Notes under the pieces: model-generated
Told to the model about the DNA's origin: nothing
The model's input: only the letters and a program-made list of their open reading frames with translations
The model's database searches: none
From: CAZWCX01 sp964632945
GTDB taxonomy: Bacteria > Planctomycetota > MHYJ01 > WSZJ01 > CAZWCX01
Direction: 5' to 3'
Length of the DNA stretch: 9,881 bases
NCBI GenBank assembly: GCA_964632945.1
Contig: CAZWCX010000203.1
Location: forward strand, 1 to 9,881
Shown here: piece by piece, positions 7,016 to 9,881 of the stretch
Numbering within the stretch: the first letter of the stretch is position 1
Layout: the number at the start of each line of letters is the position of its first letter
Position numbers and translations under genes: made by a program

Positions 7016-8854
7016 ATGGTCGTCTTCCGTCGCGACCTGCGATACCTGACCGTTCATCGATGGAGCGGTTGGGTAACCCTCCTCTATCTCGGCCTGCCGC
7101 TGGTGGGATTCGCCGCGGTCGCGTTTCCCGGCCTGCTCTCCGGCGCCGCCACGCGCCCCGGGCTCGTGTCCTGGTTCTCCCAGGGCCGCATGATGTGCTC
7201 GGTGGGGATGTGCGCCCAGCTGGTGGCCTGCCTTCTCATCGTGCCCCTGGTCGGAATCCGGCTGGTCACCGGCGAGGAGGAGGAGGGAACGCTGGAACTG
7301 TTGCGGATCGCCCCGCTTCCGGGCGCCGAAATCCCGCTGGCCAAGCTCTCGGTGGGCCTCTGGCTGGCAGCGCCGTTCCTGTTCCTGTTCCAGCCCTTGC
7401 TCGCCTACGGCTGGTGGATGGGTTGGATCGGCGGCGCCGAGTGGGTCCTTTCCCTGGCCCTGACCTTGGCGGTGACGATCTTCGCGGGCATGCTTGCGAT
7501 CACGATGGCCGCGCTCACTCGCGCGGCGGAGATCGCCTATCCCGTCGCCGTCGTGCTGCTCGGCTATCTCTGCCTCGGTCTTCCGCCGTTCACCCACAGC
7601 CCCGCCACCCCGATCGACTGGCTGCGGTTTGCCGCTCCGGCCGCTGCCTTCCATCGGTTCGCCAACTTCGGCGACTTTCCGGTCACCCCCGTCGAGTGGG
7701 CCGGGGTTTTCGCCTGGTGCGCGGCGACGACGGCGCTCCTCACCGCCGCGTCCACGCACCTGCTCCTGGGCGGGGACGCGGGAACCCGCCGACGCCGGCT
7801 GCAGATCTACCCGATCGCGATCGCCGCGGGGGTCGCGATCTGGTTCTCCGTCGAGACCCTGCGTTCGGACACGCCGGGGGCCGCCGCGGCGGGAGTCGCC
7901 GCCCTGGCCCTCGTCGCCGCGGTCACCGTACGGTACACCCGCCGCATGGTTCTCCTCGGACGCAGCGGCGCCCAGAGCTCGCTCCAGGGCTCCTCGCGTC
8001 GGGCGATTCTGCGCAAGGAAGTTGCTTTCTACGAGACCGGCGGACTGCGAACGCTGCGCGATCTGCTCACGCTCGCGCTGACGACCTACGGGGTCTGGCT
8101 GGCGGCCCATCCCATGTCCTGGCACCCCGCCCGCGGACCGGCCGCGTCGCTCCTCCATGCCGCAGCCGTCCTCACCCTGGTCTTGGGGGTGACCCTGGGC
8201 GCCACGTCGTTCACCCTCGAACGCAGCCGCCACACGTTCGAACTCCTGCTGCTGACGCCGCTCTCCCCCGTCGAGATCTTCCGCGGAAAACTGCTGGGCA
8301 TCTTGCGCTTCCTTGCGCCGTTGGGCGGCGCCACTCTCCTCCTGGCGGCGGTCGCCGGCGGTCCGAATCCGACCCGCGTCACCGGCGCGCTGCTCGCCAT
8401 CCTCTGCCTGGTCCCGTGGGTGGTCGTGCTCGTCCGCTACGGAATGGCGGTCGGCGCCGGGGCCAAGACCAATGGCCAGGCGCTGCTGGCCTGCCTGGGC
8501 GTGTTCTGGCTCCTCCGATTCACCTGGGACATGGAAGAACCGCGGAGCGAGAGCTGGCTATCGCTCGCCTGGCACACCTTGAAGGCCTCCTTCAGTCCGA
8601 TCTACTTCGGCGATCAATCGCTGACCCTCGGCGCATCCTTCCCCGCGTGGTATCCGGTCGGATTCTACGGCGGCCTGGCGTTCTACGCCGGGTGCTGCGC
8701 GATGCTGATGTTCGCCATGCGGGCGGCAGCGCATTCCACGGCCCGCAGCCTCGACCCCTGGGGCGAAGTCGTGGAGCGCCCGGCCGGTGAGGGCGCGACC
8801 GGCCTTCCGCCCGAACCGAACGCCCCCCCTGCCGCGAAGGAGTCGCAGTCGTGA
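7016..8854 (+). CDS. ABC-2 type permease, two tandem modules in one chain
   Basis: A 612-aa integral inner-membrane protein with about 13-14 predicted TM segments. Two half-permeases are fused. Each carries the ABC-2 coupling motif (acidic or Arg cluster, then T-ELL, P, EI and K): GTLELLRIAPLPGAEI at 91-106, K110 beyond, and HTFELLLLTPLSPVEI at 406-421, K425 beyond. Each module also starts with a similar basic helix (FRRDLRYL at 4-11; ILRKEVAFYE at 331-340). Such transporters normally have two permease subunits, so this chain could be a complete pore by itself with the ATPase downstream. Linker TM segments sit at about 263-281 and 290-306. The C-terminal 45 residues are Pro/Ala-rich and disordered. 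The ATG at 7016 has AGGA at 7005-7008, overlapping the upstream stop, and the stop overlaps the ATPase start by 4 nt (GTGA). Confidence 0.85.
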   Translation: MVVFRRDLRYLTVHRWSGWVTLLYLGLPLVGFAAVAFPGLLSGAATRPGLVSWFSQGRMMCSVGMCAQLVACLLIVPLVGIRLVTGEEEEGTLELLRIAPLPGAEIPLAKLSVGLWLAAPFLFLFQPLLAYGWWMGWIGGAEWVLSLALTLAVTIFAGMLAITMAALTRAAEIAYPVAVVLLGYLCLGLPPFTHSPATPIDWLRFAAPAAAFHRFANFGDFPVTPVEWAGVFAWCAATTALLTAASTHLLLGGDAGTRRRRLQIYPIAIAAGVAIWFSVETLRSDTPGAAAAGVAALALVAAVTVRYTRRMVLLGRSGAQSSLQGSSRRAILRKEVAFYETGGLRTLRDLLTLALTTYGVWLAAHPMSWHPARGPAASLLHAAAVLTLVLGVTLGATSFTLERSRHTFELLLLTPLSPVEIFRGKLLGILRFLAPLGGATLLLAAVAGGPNPTRVTGALLAILCLVPWVVVLVRYGMAVGAGAKTNGQALLACLGVFWLLRFTWDMEEPRSESWLSLAWHTLKASFSPIYFGDQSLTLGASFPAWYPVGFYGGLAFYAGCCAMLMFAMRAAAHSTARSLDPWGEVVERPAGEGATGLPPEPNAPPAAKESQS

Positions 8855-9789
8855 TCGAAGTGCGCGGCCTCAGCCGCTATTACGGCAACCGCAAGGCGGT
8901 GGTCGATCTGACGTTCGACGTCGCCAAGGGGGATGTCTTCGGCCTGATCGGCCCCAACGGCGCGGGCAAGACCACCACCATCAAGATGCTGGCCACCATC
9001 CTCAAGCCCTCGGCCGGGGACGCCTCCATCTGCGGACACTCCATTCGCCACGCCGCCCGCGAGGTGCGCGGGAGGATCGGGTACATGCCCGACCTGCACG
9101 GAGTGTATGAAGGGATGACCGTGGCCGACTACCTGCGTTTCTTCGCCGCCGCCTACGCGATCCCGGAGGGCTCCCGCGAACGGACCGTGGACCAGATCCT
9201 CGAACTGGTCGACCTCGGCGGCCTGCGCGATCGCCTCATCGCCGACCTCTCCCGCGGGACCCAGCAGCGAATCTCCCTGGCCCGCGTCCTCGTGCACGAC
9301 CCCGACGTCCTGATCCTGGACGAACCGGCGAGCGGTCTCGACCCGCGCGCCCGCATCGAAATCCGCGAACTGCTCCGCGAACTGAAGGGGATGGGGAAGA
9401 CCATCCTGATCTCTTCTCACATTCTCCCGGAACTCGAGGAGGTCTGTACCCGCGTCGCCATCGTGGACCAGGGCCGTCTCGTCTGGACCGGAAGCCCGGC
9501 CGATGCCCGTCGTAACGACGGGGGCACGCGGCGCGTGCGCGTCCGGCCGGCGGGCCGCGTCCCGGAGGCGATCGAGGCGCTGAAGGTCCATCCGGCCGTC
9601 GAGTCCGCCGAGGCCGACGGGGTGGAAATCCTCGTGACCCTGCGCGATGGGAACGGCTCGGCGGGATTCGTGGCGCGGGCCCTGCTCGCCCGCGACATCG
9701 ACATCGACCACCTGGTCGAGGAGCGCCCCAGCCTGGAAGAGCTCTTCCTGGCGGTCACGCGTCGGCGCGAAGAGGGCGTGACCGAGTAG
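8851..9789 (+). CDS. ABC transporter ATP-binding protein (ABC-2/CcmA-type exporter)
   Basis: A 312-aa cytoplasmic ATPase that should energise the permease encoded just before it. The Walker A motif GPNGAGKT is at 34-41, the signature LSRGTQ at 133-138, Walker B ILILDEP-like (VLILDEP) at 153-159, the D-loop SGLD at 161-164 and the H-loop His at 190. The signature is LSRGT rather than LSGGQ, and the Q-loop position reads MPD (79-81) rather than PQ; I believe both recur in the CcmA-type export subfamily. Residues about 225-305 form a C-terminal domain resembling DUF4162, usual for this group. The GTG start at 8851 has AAGGAG at 8837-8842 and overlaps the permease stop by 4 nt. It is the last gene of the unit. 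All motifs needed for activity are present, so I expect a working ATPase. Confidence 0.95.
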   Translation: MIEVRGLSRYYGNRKAVVDLTFDVAKGDVFGLIGPNGAGKTTTIKMLATILKPSAGDASICGHSIRHAAREVRGRIGYMPDLHGVYEGMTVADYLRFFAAAYAIPEGSRERTVDQILELVDLGGLRDRLIADLSRGTQQRISLARVLVHDPDVLILDEPASGLDPRARIEIRELLRELKGMGKTILISSHILPELEEVCTRVAIVDQGRLVWTGSPADARRNDGGTRRVRVRPAGRVPEAIEALKVHPAVESAEADGVEILVTLRDGNGSAGFVARALLARDIDIDHLVEERPSLEELFLAVTRRREEGVTE

Positions 9790-9793
9790 GCGT

Positions 9794-9812
9794 GACCGGC
9801 CGCCCGCCGGTC
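9794..9812 (+). terminator. Candidate transcription terminator hairpin
   Basis: A perfect 7-bp stem (GACCGGC, 9794-9800, with GCCGGTC, 9806-9812) and a five-base loop lie 5 nt after the ATPase stop codon. No T-tract follows directly, so this would be a non-canonical or stabilising hairpin rather than a classical intrinsic terminator. Its position at the end of the unit is the main support. Confidence 0.4.
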
Positions 9813-9825
9813 CCGGCACGGCGTC

Positions 9826-9881
9826 CGCTCTAGTGGGTCTTCAATCTTGAGATCCTAGGTTCGGCCGAGGCGATTTTCGCG
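9826..9881. other. AT-richer intergenic tail with palindromic elements, unidentified
   Basis: Base composition falls here from the GC-rich surroundings to clearly more A and T. Small palindromes are present: CCTAGG at 9854-9859 and TCGGCCGA at 9861-9868. No reading frame is visible, and the window ends before the stretch does. It may be the start of a repeat, a promoter region for the next gene or an RNA gene. Confidence 0.3.

Noticed and set aside
7811..7824. GATCGCGATCGC palindromic motif, also near 2974
   Set aside because: Both are in coding sequence and explained by Ile/Ala codons at high GC; two copies do not make a repeat family.
5282..8233. 983-codon open frame on the minus strand
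   Set aside because: It lies antisense to the auxiliary and permease genes, whose homologous motifs are clear. Its translation is Gly/Arg/Glu-rich low-complexity sequence typical of GC-rich shadow frames.
5872..8790. 972-codon plus-strand open frame in another phase
   Set aside because: It is Arg/Pro-rich, without domains, and overlaps two real genes entirely.
1..9881. tRNA, rRNA, CRISPR array, insertion sequence or riboswitch
   Set aside because: I found no direct-repeat/spacer pattern, transposase motif, tRNA-like cloverleaf or conserved leader in any gap.

Overview
This is a GC-rich window of ordinary chromosomal character, with strong third-position G/C bias that produces many long antisense shadow ORFs. 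The gene types point to a Gram-negative bacterium with an inner membrane and periplasm: a MshEN-repeat/kinase-like protein, a GldG-like auxiliary protein next to ABC-2 permeases, and many Pro/Ala-rich membrane proteins. Planctomycetota or another deep-branching uncultured high-GC phylum is a plausible guess, but nothing here (no rRNA, no marker gene) fixes the taxon.

Left part, minus strand (1-2275): two genes read leftwards. The first is a small cytoplasmic protein of possible PsbP/Mog1/DcrB-like fold (1802-2275). The second encodes four MshEN-like repeats, a zinc ribbon, a linker and a C-terminal protein-kinase fold whose catalytic Asp is replaced by Asn, a predicted pseudokinase (47-1672). 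A long near-perfect hairpin (1-48) overlaps its stop codon.

Centre and right, plus strand (2449-9789): a near-consensus sigma70-type promoter (TTGACT, 17 bp, TATACT) precedes seven tightly packed genes that look like one transcription unit of about 7.3 kb. In order they are: a Pro/Ala-rich single-TM protein; a two-TM protein with three TPRs; a two-TM protein with a Wzz/GumC-like periplasmic domain and coiled coil; a MazG-like pyrophosphohydrolase with a C-terminal Cys motif; a 684-aa secreted/membrane auxiliary protein with a GATase-like domain, resembling GldG-type ABC accessories; a tandemly duplicated ABC-2 permease in one chain; and an ABC ATPase. Intergenic gaps are 20, 1, 47, -16, 9 and -4 nt.

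The last three genes form a recognisable ABC-2 module of the Gld/Nos type. The first three are small membrane proteins without an obvious family, two of which seem to share a paralogous N-terminal TM hairpin. My working hypothesis is an envelope-located export or assembly complex powered by the ABC ATPase, with TPR and coiled-coil periplasmic arms. The substrate is unknown. The terminal 92 bp hold a GC-rich hairpin and an AT-richer tail of unknown nature.
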